This document shows positions 15,817 through 22,814 of a stretch of DNA of 22,814 bases, piece after piece; position 1 is the first letter of the stretch; each line of letters opens with the position of its first letter. A model generated the notes under the pieces. It did no database searches and was not told where the DNA came from. It was given only the letters and a program-made list of their open reading frames with translations. The position numbers and the translations under genes are program-made. The DNA is taken from the NCBI GenBank assembly GCA_937975585.1, contig CALJUC010000021.1, positions 1-22,814 of the forward strand, written 5' to 3'. Source of the stretch: an uncultured Moraxella sp. GTDB lineage: Bacteria > Pseudomonadota > Gammaproteobacteria > Pseudomonadales > Moraxellaceae.

Positions 15817-17508
15817 TCACTTAATCATCGGTAAATTAAGGCCGAAGTTTTTCGCCGTTTCGATAGCAAGCTCATAACCGGCATCCGCATGGCGCATCAC
15901 GCCTGAACCACAATCATTGACCAATACGCGAGCAAGGCGTTTTTGTGCCGCATCTGTACCATCAGCCACGATGACCATACCTGAGTGCTGTGAATAACCC
16001 ATACCCACGCCACCACCGTGATGTAGACTAACCCATGTTGCACCACCAGCGACATTTAGCATCGCATTGAGTAATGCCCAGTCAGATACCGCATCGGTAC
16101 CATCTTTCATGCTTTCGGTTTCGCGGTTTGGACTTGCAACCGAGCCTGTATCTAAGTGGTCACGACCAATCACGATTGGGCCTTTTAGTTCGCCATTTTT
16201 GACCATTTCATTAAACGCCAAACCTGCTTTATCGCGCTCACCCAAGCCTAACCAACAGATACGTGCTGGTAAGCCTTGGAAATGAATACGTTCTTGCGCC
16301 ATATCTAACCACCGATGCACATGGTGGTTGTCTGGGAATAACTCTTTGATTTTGGCATCGGTTTTACGGATATCTTCCGGATCACCAGACAACGCCACCC
16401 AACGGAATGGGCCTTTACCTTGGCAGAATAACGGGCGGATATACGCTGGAACAAAACCAGGGAAATCAAAGGCATTGCTCACGCCTTGGTCAAACGCGAC
16501 TTGGCGGATATTATTACCATAGTCGGTAACCGGAATCCCCATCGCTTGGAAATCCAACATGGCTTGTACATGTACTGCACATGATTTAGCCGCATCTTGG
16601 GTTAGCTTAGTATGTTGGCTTGCATCTTGTTGTGCCGCTTTCCATTGCTCAACCGTCCAACCGATTGGTAAGTAGCCGTTAATCAAGTCATGCGCCGAGG
16701 TTTGGTCGGTTACCAAATCAGGCTTAATTTCACCCTCATTCGCACGTTTTACCATTTCAGGCAAAATCTCTGCCGCATTACCCAATAAGGCAATCGATAC
16801 GGCTTCACCTTTACTGGTATGTTCTTTAATCAAACGATACGCATCGTCTAAGTCTTTGGCTTGTTTATCGACATAGCCAGTTCGTAGACGAAAGTCAATA
16901 CTGGTTTGTTGCGCTTCGATATTCAATGACACCGCGCCTGCAAAGGTCGCGGCCAATGGCTGTGCGCCACCCATACCACCAAGACCCGCGGTCAAAATCC
17001 AACGACCACGCCAATCATCGTTGTAATGTTGGCGACCTGCTTCAGCAAAGGTTTCATAAGTCCCTTGGACAATACCTTGGGTACCAATATAAATCCAACT
17101 ACCGGCCGTCATTTGTCCATACATAAACAAGTCTTTACGATCTAGTTCATTAAAGTGTTCCCAAGTTGCCCAACGTGGCACCAAGTTAGAATTGGCAATC
17201 AAGACACGCGGTGCATCTGGGTGCGTTTGGAACACGCCCACAGGCTTACCTGATTGTACCAATAGCGTTTGGTCATCTTCTAACGTTTTTAGGCTTTCTA
17301 AGATTTGGTCATAACATTCCCAGTTACGTGCCGCACGGCCGATACCACCATACACCACCAAGCTTTGTGGATTTTCCGCCACATCAGGGTGCAAGTTATT
17401 TTGAATCATACGAAACGGGGCTTCGGTCAACCAGCTTTTGCACGTGAGCGTTGTGCCAGTCGGTGCAGCGATATGACGGCTGGTATCGGTACGAGTAAAG
17501 TTAGACAT
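15817..17508 (-). CDS. hutU: Urocanate hydratase
   Basis: HutU adds water to urocanate to form 4-imidazolone-5-propionate, using tightly bound NAD+ as an electrophile. The 563-residue protein has the usual family length. Conserved blocks include VVYGGIGRAARNWE, MTAGSWIYIGTQGIVQGTYET, the glycine-rich AGLGGMGGAQPLA (174-186), HRWLDMAQERIHFQGLPARICWLGLGER and NDCGSGVMRHADAGYE. I chose ATG 17508, because AAGGAG lies five bases upstream; a GTG two codons earlier would overlap that site. It is the first gene of the operon. A HutC-type palindrome lies 104 bp upstream. Confidence 0.98.
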   Translation of the reverse strand: MSNFTRTDTSRHIAAPTGTTLTCKSWLTEAPFRMIQNNLHPDVAENPQSLVVYGGIGRAARNWECYDQILESLKTLEDDQTLLVQSGKPVGVFQTHPDAPRVLIANSNLVPRWATWEHFNELDRKDLFMYGQMTAGSWIYIGTQGIVQGTYETFAEAGRQHYNDDWRGRWILTAGLGGMGGAQPLAATFAGAVSLNIEAQQTSIDFRLRTGYVDKQAKDLDDAYRLIKEHTSKGEAVSIALLGNAAEILPEMVKRANEGEIKPDLVTDQTSAHDLINGYLPIGWTVEQWKAAQQDASQHTKLTQDAAKSCAVHVQAMLDFQAMGIPVTDYGNNIRQVAFDQGVSNAFDFPGFVPAYIRPLFCQGKGPFRWVALSGDPEDIRKTDAKIKELFPDNHHVHRWLDMAQERIHFQGLPARICWLGLGERDKAGLAFNEMVKNGELKGPIVIGRDHLDTGSVASPNRETESMKDGTDAVSDWALLNAMLNVAGGATWVSLHHGGGVGMGYSQHSGMVIVADGTDAAQKRLARVLVNDCGSGVMRHADAGYELAIETAKNFGLNLPMIK

Positions 17509-17611
17509 AATCACTCCTTGGTTATGTATCGGTTTTGGTAGTTAAGCAGCAAGTCAGTGAAAAAACTTGATATCAATACATAGCTTTATGACACCGCTTT
17601 TTGCTTTCTTA

Positions 17612-17629
17612 AATTTGTATATACAAATT
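17612..17629. promoter_or_regulatory. HutC operator (perfect 18-bp palindrome)
   Basis: AATTTGTATATACAAATT is a perfect palindrome whose core TGTATATACA is the HutC half-site pair I recall from Pseudomonas and enteric bacteria. It lies between the divergent hutU and hutC starts. On the minus strand a TTGATA (17629-17634) directly precedes it, so it would fill the spacer of the hutU promoter. The facing -10 (TAAGAA) is weak. Confidence 0.8.
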
Positions 17630-17742
17630 ATCAAGATTGAGATACTACTGCAAGTACTTTTTAAAAAATTTCTCGTGAGGGTGGCACAGTCCAGTGTTAA
17701 CCATTTACAATCTATATAACCAATCACCCTATTGAGCAGAGT

Positions 17743-18462
17743 ATGAGCAAAGTCATTCCGGCCTATCAGCAGATTAAAGAAGCAATTCTTGACAATATAC
17801 ACAGTGGTCTATGGCAGGCGGGGCAGGCTATCCCGCCCGAATTGACATTGGCAGAGCAATTTGGCGTGTCACGAATGACTGTCAATCGGGCGTTAAAAGA
17901 GCTATCCGAGGAGCGTGTATTGGAGCGGCGACAAGGCTCAGGTACTTTTGTCGCACAGCAGCATTTTAATCATACATTCGTTGAAGTACGCAATATCGCG
18001 CACGATATTCAAGCTGATAATCACCGTTACCAAGCCGTGATGCTCGACAAAAAGCTACTGAATTTTTCTGACTTACCAAGCTTGGTACAGCGCCAGTTTT
18101 TGCTGCCAAAACTGACACCGATTCAAAACGTGGTGGCGGTAAGAATCGTGCATTTTGCCGATGACATCCCGCTTCAGCTTGAGGAACGATGGGTGGACGC
18201 GCAGCTAGCGCCATCGTTTTTTGACCAAGATTTTAATCAAGTGAATACCAGTGACTATCTGATTACCCATGTGCCGCTTGAGGGTGGGGAATATACGATA
18301 TCTGCCCAAGCGGCTGATACCAGCGTTGCTGAGGCCCTTGGGATTAAACCGCAAGAACCGACCTTGCTATTAAATCGCGTGACCTTTTCCCAAGGTCGTG
18401 TCGTCACTGTGGTGAATATGTGGCATGTGGGTAGCCGCTATCAATTCCATGGCCGCCTATAA
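17743..18462 (+). CDS. hutC: Histidine utilisation repressor, GntR/HutC family
   Basis: HutC represses hut genes and is released by urocanate. The 239-residue protein has an N-terminal GntR winged helix (PAYQQIKEAILDNIHSGLW, ELTLAEQFGVSRMTVNRALKEL, RRQGSGTFVA; residues 4-68). It is followed by the UTRA ligand domain, including FTFVEVRNIAHDI-like and ERWVDAQLAPSFFDQDF segments and a LLLNRVTF near the end. It is divergent from hutU with the operator between them, consistent with control of both units. The ribosome site (GAGCAGAG) is poor, suggesting low expression. Confidence 0.93.
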   Translation: MSKVIPAYQQIKEAILDNIHSGLWQAGQAIPPELTLAEQFGVSRMTVNRALKELSEERVLERRQGSGTFVAQQHFNHTFVEVRNIAHDIQADNHRYQAVMLDKKLLNFSDLPSLVQRQFLLPKLTPIQNVVAVRIVHFADDIPLQLEERWVDAQLAPSFFDQDFNQVNTSDYLITHVPLEGGEYTISAQAADTSVAEALGIKPQEPTLLLNRVTFSQGRVVTVVNMWHVGSRYQFHGRL

Positions 18463-18896
18463 ATCGAATAACCCGAGAAACTAACGATAAAGCGAAGGGG
18501 AGGGAATACCAAAAACTTGATAAACTTATCATCGCCAATAATTATATATACAAATATTTATAATTAATACATTTGGATTAAAGGGTCAATGGAATGACCA
18601 TCCAGTATCATCGTTCAAGCATCATGGTTAATTTACAAATAGGCTGTTAAACCATCGGATAAACGACCAACCCGTTGTTGCTTTTATTGTGTCTATACCT
18701 TCAATGCCATATCGTCTTATTACGCCTCTTGACGACAATATTATTGGACAAAATTTCTATCTTAACCCCACTAAAAACGCGTTTTTTAACCTCGCCATAG
18801 CAATTAAATGTGAATAAAAGTTTAATTTATCAAATTTTTAACAAAAAACTACATTCGATTAAATTCCATTAATTTTGCAAATACAAGAATAATATA
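18463..18896. other. Non-coding tail of the Moraxellaceae-like block
   Basis: These 434 AT-rich bases after hutC hold no credible gene. Near 18540-18565, AATTATA and TATAATT arms enclose tatacaaatatt. The combined stretch TATATACAAAT resembles one half of the HutC palindrome with the key G replaced by A. A short AAAAACGCGTTTTT palindrome lies near 18774. The region could be the upstream region of a further gene lost at the join. Confidence 0.5.
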
Positions 18897-18902
18897 GTAA
18901 TG
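18890..18902. other. Probable chimeric join 2 (Moraxellaceae-like DNA to Bacteroides)
   Basis: On the minus strand argF' runs normally through ATDYDFVIT (residue 202, codon at 18896-18898), then changes to ILFLYLQN and stops at 18869. The family normally continues with HPEGY. The DNA to the left has the AT-rich, non-coding character of the hutC tail. No mobile element or repeat is visible at the break. Confidence 0.82.
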
Positions 18903-19501
18903 ACAAAGTCATAATCCGTGGCGTTCATCCATTCCGCGAAGGAGTTGGGAACAGCCTGCGGCAACGGACGGGGGTGCGGAGCCCATGTCATGACGACTTT
19001 GGGACGTGCCGTTTTCTTATATTCCTCAATAGTAATGAGGTCTGCAAAACTTTGCAGCGGATGGCGCGTGGCGGCTTCCATGGAGAATACCGGCCGGCCG
19101 GAGTATTTGATAAACTGGTTCAGTATTACTTCGTTGTAATCGTATTCGCGGTCTTCGAAGCGGGCGAAGGAACGCACACCGATTACGTCGCAGTAGCAAC
19201 CCATTACGGGGATAGCTTCCAGCAGATGTTCAGGCTTGTCGCCATCCATGATGACGCCGCGTTCGGTTTCCAGCTTCCATGCTCCCTGGTTGATGTCCAA
19301 TACAATGACATTCATGCCCAGGTTCAGAGCGGCTTTTTGAGTGCTGAGGCGGGTACGCAGACTTGAGTTGAAGAATATCATCATCAGTGTCTTATTACGT
19401 CCCAGCTCTACATATTTGAAACGGTCTTTTTTGATTTCGAATGCTTCGTCCAGTGCAGACTTCAGGTTACCGATGTCCTGCACGCAAGTAAAGTTCTTCA
19501 T
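18897..19501 (-). CDS. argF': N-succinylornithine carbamoyltransferase, C-terminally truncated
   Basis: In Bacteroidetes this enzyme carbamoylates N-succinyl-L-ornithine in the arginine pathway. About 202 of roughly 315 residues remain. The carbamoyl phosphate site is clear (MIFFNSSLRTRLSTQ, 41-55). Pro90 in DGDKPEHLLEAIP is, from published work as I recall it, the residue that separates the succinylornithine enzyme from the acetylornithine enzyme (glutamate at that point). The block TRHPLQSFADL and WAPHPRPLPQAVPNSF follow. The C-terminal ornithine domain, including the HCLPVR motif, is cut off at the join. It lies 44 bp downstream of proA on the same strand. Confidence 0.92.
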
Positions 19502-19545
19502 ATTTACAGTCTTTTTAGTGTATCTATATCTTTGTTATTCGGCTG

Positions 19546-20793
19546 TCAAGGTCTGGTCTGTCCGGAACCTTCGACAATCCATTTGTATGTGGTGATTTCT
19601 TCCAGAGCCATCGGACCGCGGGCGTGCAGCTTCTGTGTGCTGATGCCGATCTCGGCACCGAGTCCGAATTGTGCGCCGTCGGTGAAAGAGGTCGGTGCAT
19701 TGACGTATACGCAAGCGGCGTCCACTTCCCGGCAGAACCATTCGGCACGTGTCTTGTCGTCCGTAATGATGCATTCGCTATGTTTGGAACCGTACTTCCG
19801 GATATGTGCCAATGCTTCCTGGAAAGAATTCACGGTTTTAATGGCCATCTTGTAGTCCAGGAACTCTCTGCCGTAGCAGTCTTCAGTGGCAAGTCTCAAC
19901 AGTTCGGCGGGATATTTGCCATGCAAACTGTGGTAGGCGGGTTCATCGGCAAATATCTCTACATTGCTTGATTGCAGCGGCAGGCATAGGTCGGGCAAAT
20001 TAGCCAGGCTGTCGGCTTCGATAATCAGGCAATCCAAAGCGTTGCATACACTGACCCGGCGTGTCTTTGCATTGGCAATGATAGATGGACCTATGCTTAT
20101 ATCGCCATAGCGGTCGAAGAACGTATGGCATACGCCGGCACCTGTCTCTATAACCGGTACTGTGGCATTCTGGCGTACGAAGTTTATCAGGCTGCTGCTG
20201 CCGCGCGGAATTATCAAATCTACATAATCGTTGGCATGCAGTAGTTCGGCAGTCGCCTCTCTGTCGGCAGGAAGCAGTTCCACGATATGTGTATCTACGT
20301 TGAAATGCTCCAGTACCTCGTGTATCACGCTGATTATGGCACGGTTGGAATAGTCTGCATCGCTTCCGCCTTTCAGAATACAGGCATTGCCGCTTTTAAG
20401 GCAGAGTGAGAATACATCGAAACTGACGTTGGGACGGGCTTCGTAGATAATGCCTATGACACCGAAAGGTACACTGACCCTTTTTATCTTCAATCCGTTG
20501 GGTAATACGTTCTCTTTAAGGACTTTTCCCAAAGGAGAAGGGAGGGCGGCTACGTTGCGGATGTCCGCAACGATGTCCTGCAAACGGCTTTTTGTCAGTT
20601 TCAGGCGGTCGTATTTAGGGTCGGTAGAAGGCATACGCTCCAAATCCTTCTGGTTTTCACTCAGAATGAAGTCTGTTTTGTTTATGGCAGCGTCTGCAAC
20701 AGCCAGTAATATTTGGTTGATTTCTTTGTCGCTCAACGCTAGCATGTTACGGCTGGCATCTTGTACGGCGACAAAAGTTTTGTTTAAGTTCAT
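19546..20793 (-). CDS. proA: Gamma-glutamyl phosphate reductase
   Basis: ProA reduces gamma-glutamyl phosphate to glutamate semialdehyde with NADPH, the second step of proline synthesis. The 415-residue protein is an aldehyde dehydrogenase-fold enzyme. It shows VPFGVIGIIYEARPNVSFD, SGNACILKGGSDA, LIIPRGSSSLINFV and the catalytic cysteine in ETGAGVCHTFFD. It ends with FTDGAQFGLGAEIGISTQKLHARGPMALEEITTYKW. I chose ATG 20793 because the family begins at MNLNKTF and the extra 11 codons upstream do not look like protein. It follows proB by 67 bp. Confidence 0.96.
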   Translation of the reverse strand: MNLNKTFVAVQDASRNMLALSDKEINQILLAVADAAINKTDFILSENQKDLERMPSTDPKYDRLKLTKSRLQDIVADIRNVAALPSPLGKVLKENVLPNGLKIKRVSVPFGVIGIIYEARPNVSFDVFSLCLKSGNACILKGGSDADYSNRAIISVIHEVLEHFNVDTHIVELLPADREATAELLHANDYVDLIIPRGSSSLINFVRQNATVPVIETGAGVCHTFFDRYGDISIGPSIIANAKTRRVSVCNALDCLIIEADSLANLPDLCLPLQSSNVEIFADEPAYHSLHGKYPAELLRLATEDCYGREFLDYKMAIKTVNSFQEALAHIRKYGSKHSECIITDDKTRAEWFCREVDAACVYVNAPTSFTDGAQFGLGAEIGISTQKLHARGPMALEEITTYKWIVEGSGQTRP

Positions 20794-20860
20794 TTTCTTA
20801 CTGAGTATAGAGTGATAAATATGCAAGTATATATATTGTGGGATAGTATCCGTCTGTGGC

Positions 20861-21940
20861 TTATTCTATATATAGGTAGTCGTAGTGCACTACGGGTTTC
20901 TTTCCATGTTTTCCCATTGTTTCCCGTGCCTGGCTGGAGTCACAGTTGGCTTTTCCCACACCGATGGGTTTACCGCCGAAGTCGATAATCCGTACGATGT
21001 CGTCCTTCTCGAACTCGCCTATAACGTCAGTGATGCCTACCGGTAGGATGCTTACTGCTTTGTCCGAGAAGAGCAGTTCGGTGGCACAATGATTGATGTG
21101 CAGTTCGCCTTTGGCAAACCCTTCGCTGTGCGCAATCCATTTCTTGATGCTCGATACCGGTTCCGGAGACGGAATGAAACGGGTATAGTTTAATTCTTCA
21201 TTATTCATTATTTTCACGAGGATGTTGTCCCGCTTCCCGTTGGCTATGATTACTGTGATGCCCTCATCCGCCACTTTGCGGGCAATGTTGGTTTTTGTCA
21301 GCATGCCGCCGCGTCCGAAGCTGGATTTGGAAGTTTGTATGTAGGAGGAGAGGTCTTTGCCTTGTTCTATTTCACGGATGACCTGAGAATTCGGGTCGGC
21401 GGGTGAACCGTTGTAGATGCCGTCTATATTGCTGAGAATGATTAGTGCCTGGGCATCCATCATGGAGGCTATCAGGCCGGACAGTTCATCGTTGTCGGTG
21501 AACATCAGTTCACTCACGGAGATGGTGTCGTTCTCATTGACAATGGGAATGACGCCGTTCTCCAGCATTACGGTCATACAGTTTTTCTGGTTGAGGTAAT
21601 GGCGGCGGGTGGAAAAGTTCTCTTTCATTGTGAGCACTTGTCCCACGGGGATGCCATGCTCCCGGAACAGCTCGTAGTAGCGGTTGATGAGTTTGGCCTG
21701 CCCTACAGCGGAAAAGAGCTGGCGCTGGTCTACGCTGTCCAACTTCTTGGTGGGGTGCACTTCACTACGTCCCGAAGCAACGGCTCCGGAAGAAACAAGT
21801 ATTATTTCTATGCCGGCCTTGTGCAGCTCGGCTATCTGGTCCACCAAAGCGGACATGCGGGTGACGTCGAGAGTGCCGTCACGACGTGTTAAAACATTGC
21901 TGCCTACCTTGACAGCAATTCTATTGAAATCAATCTCCAT
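20861..21940 (-). CDS. proB: Glutamate 5-kinase
   Basis: ProB phosphorylates glutamate with ATP, the committed and usually proline-inhibited step of proline synthesis. The 359-residue protein has an amino-acid kinase domain (IAVKVGSNVLTRRDG, IILVSSGAVASGRSE, VIPIVNENDTISVSELMFTDND, SSFGRGGMLTKTNIARKV) and a C-terminal PUA domain (from about 265, with ILPVGITDVIGEFEKDDIVRI). I chose ATG 21940; the longer frame from GTG 21961 adds residues not seen in the family. Its start overlaps the end of the DUF2007 gene by 11 bases. Confidence 0.95.
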   Translation of the reverse strand: MEIDFNRIAVKVGSNVLTRRDGTLDVTRMSALVDQIAELHKAGIEIILVSSGAVASGRSEVHPTKKLDSVDQRQLFSAVGQAKLINRYYELFREHGIPVGQVLTMKENFSTRRHYLNQKNCMTVMLENGVIPIVNENDTISVSELMFTDNDELSGLIASMMDAQALIILSNIDGIYNGSPADPNSQVIREIEQGKDLSSYIQTSKSSFGRGGMLTKTNIARKVADEGITVIIANGKRDNILVKIMNNEELNYTRFIPSPEPVSSIKKWIAHSEGFAKGELHINHCATELLFSDKAVSILPVGITDVIGEFEKDDIVRIIDFGGKPIGVGKANCDSSQARETMGKHGKKPVVHYDYLYIE

Positions 21941-22169
21941 TTTCTCTCTTTTCGTATTCACGGACTACTTCCATGGCGGCTTCGTAGTCCTTCTCATTGA
22001 CGAGAACGGAAACATCTACCGCAGTGGCAGGCAGTACAACGTTTACTACCATTCCGTCTTTTGTTACAGCTTCAATATCACTATTTCCCAGCAGGCTCTT
22101 TACAAGTTCTGCTTCCCACGGTGAACCGGTGAACACCTCAACGAGTTTGCTTTTATCTTCTTCTTTCAT
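21930..22169 (-). CDS. DUF2007-family small protein
   Basis: This is a 79-residue soluble protein of the DUF2007 type (putative signal-transducing protein; function unknown). The family pattern is visible: LVEVFTGSPWEAELVKSLLGNSDIEA, then a strand-rich centre, then VSVLVNEKDYEAAMEVVREYEK. The fold is expected to be a ferredoxin-like or PII-like alpha-beta unit. It starts the unit with proB and proA and overlaps proB by 11 bases, so its translation is likely coupled to proline synthesis. No direct role in that pathway is known to me. Confidence 0.8.
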   Translation of the reverse strand: MKEEDKSKLVEVFTGSPWEAELVKSLLGNSDIEAVTKDGMVVNVVLPATAVDVSVLVNEKDYEAAMEVVREYEKRENGD

Positions 22170-22199
22170 GATGGTATGAATTTAGAGGTTTCTGTCTTA

Positions 22200-22207
22200 C
22201 AAATATA
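22200..22207 (-). promoter_or_regulatory. Bacteroides-type -7 element upstream of the DUF2007-proB-proA unit
   Basis: The minus strand reads TATATTTG, matching the Bacteroides sigma factor pattern TAnnTTTG, 30 bases before the DUF2007 ATG. A matching -33 TTTG at the usual distance is not obvious. The 75-base gap between murI and DUF2007 has no other visible signal. Confidence 0.45.
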
Positions 22208-22244
22208 ACAAATGTTTTTGTTTTAATGTTTAATGCTGACGAAT

Positions 22245-22814
22245 TTATAGTTCAATCCTCTCAACTCTTATCGATTCATTCAGGAAAGTAGAAGCCGATT
22301 CTGTGAATTTCTCCTCCGATTCCGTGGTGCGGTAGACGCATCTTCCACCTTTGGTACATTTTTTGTCCATTTCCGGATGACGGTGAAGATAGTCTTTCAG
22401 ACTGTCTGCCACCAGTTCCCCTTGGGTGACGGTCGTGATGCCGTCGGGCATGTATTGCTGTATCTTGGGCAGCAGCAGCGGGAAGTGCGTGCAGCCTAGA
22501 ATGACGGTATCTATCTGTGTGTCTTTGGCCAGCAGGTTGCCGATGTTCTTGCGTATGAAGTAGTCGGTACCCTCACCTTGTGCCTCGTTGTTTTCTACGA
22601 GGGATACCCATAGAGGGCAGGCTTCACCGCTCACTTTGATGTCGGGGAAGAGTTTATGCACTTCCAGCGGATAGGATTCAGACTTGATGGTTCCTGCCGT
22701 GGCAAGCACTCCCACATGGCGGCTTTGGGTAATGTTCCCTATGCATTCTACGGTTGGGCGAATTACTCCCAACACACGGCGCATAGGGTCGAGGCGAGGC
22801 AAATCATTCATTTG
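22245..22814 (-). CDS. murI: Glutamate racemase, C-terminal part
   Basis: MurI makes D-glutamate for peptidoglycan from L-glutamate in the cytosol. The frame is open to the window edge, so the N-terminal third, with the first catalytic cysteine, lies outside. Visible blocks are RHVGVLATAGTIKSESY, CPLWVSLVEN and the second catalytic cysteine in TVILGCTHFPLLLPKIQQ. The C-terminal tail (about the last 45 residues, HRHPEMDKKCTKGGRCVYRTTESEEKF) is longer than in E. coli-like short forms and is seen in Bacteroidetes proteins. No separate start should be assigned here. Confidence 0.93.
   Translation of the reverse strand, partial: QMNDLPRLDPMRRVLGVIRPTVECIGNITQSRHVGVLATAGTIKSESYPLEVHKLFPDIKVSGEACPLWVSLVENNEAQGEGTDYFIRKNIGNLLAKDTQIDTVILGCTHFPLLLPKIQQYMPDGITTVTQGELVADSLKDYLHRHPEMDKKCTKGGRCVYRTTESEEKFTESASTFLNESIRVERIEL

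Noticed and set aside
1..22814. The whole window as a novel genomic island joining cell-wall, histidine and proline genes.
   Set aside because: The three parts have different lineage signatures, both boundaries cut genes, and no integration machinery is visible; chimerism explains it better.

Overview
The window looks like three genomes joined end to end. It does not read as one natural locus. Bases 1 to about 655 are the middle of a Firmicutes-type (Lachnospiraceae-like) murA gene. About 656 to about 18,897 is an 18 kb block from a Gammaproteobacterium, most likely Moraxellaceae (Moraxella/Psychrobacter-like), judged from protein character and gene content. About 18,897 to 22,814 is Bacteroides-type DNA carrying argF', proA, proB, a DUF2007 gene and murI. 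Each join cuts through reading frames (murA against a TonB-dependent receptor; argF' against non-coding DNA). No integrase, IS element, att site or tRNA is visible at either join, so assembly chimerism is the simplest reading. Lineage assignments come from recognising proteins by eye; no database was searched.

The gammaproteobacterial block runs as follows. (i) A minus-strand operon exbB-exbD-tonB-receptor: a small dedicated TonB energising system with a receptor that carries the CxxxM signature of OprC-type copper receptors. The receptor is cut by the join. (ii) Divergent from it, a redox-sensing two-component pair of the RegB/RegA (PrrB/PrrA) family. A 17-bp inverted repeat resembling a RegA/RegR box sits between the two units. 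(iii) A D-alanine catabolic unit, dadA-ridA on the minus strand, divergent from an Lrp/DadR-type regulator, with a palindrome beside the regulator's promoter. (iv) An Rrf2-family regulator of NsrR type with a large insertion between its cluster cysteines, divergent from the flavohaemoglobin gene hmp, which is preceded by one strong and one weaker NsrR-like operator. (v) A complete histidine utilisation operon on the minus strand (hutU, a YjiH-type membrane protein, hutH, hutG, hutI), with divergent hutC and a perfect 18-bp HutC-type palindrome in front of hutU.

Functionally the middle block combines redox control (RegB/RegA), probable copper uptake, nitric oxide detoxification (NsrR/Hmp), and use of D-alanine and histidine as carbon and nitrogen sources. 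HutH, HutU, HutI and HutG give the complete route histidine, urocanate, imidazolonepropionate, formiminoglutamate, then glutamate plus formamide. The YjiH-type protein is the only transporter candidate in the operon.

The Bacteroides block reads right to left: partial murI, then DUF2007, proB and proA (proline synthesis), then a truncated argF' whose Pro90 marks it as the N-succinylornithine type.

I found no CRISPR array, rRNA, tRNA, prophage, toxin-antitoxin pair or transposon. The best leads for follow-up are the NsrR with its cysteine-splitting insertion, the RegA-type box between the copper-uptake operon and regB, and the unassigned membrane protein in the hut operon.
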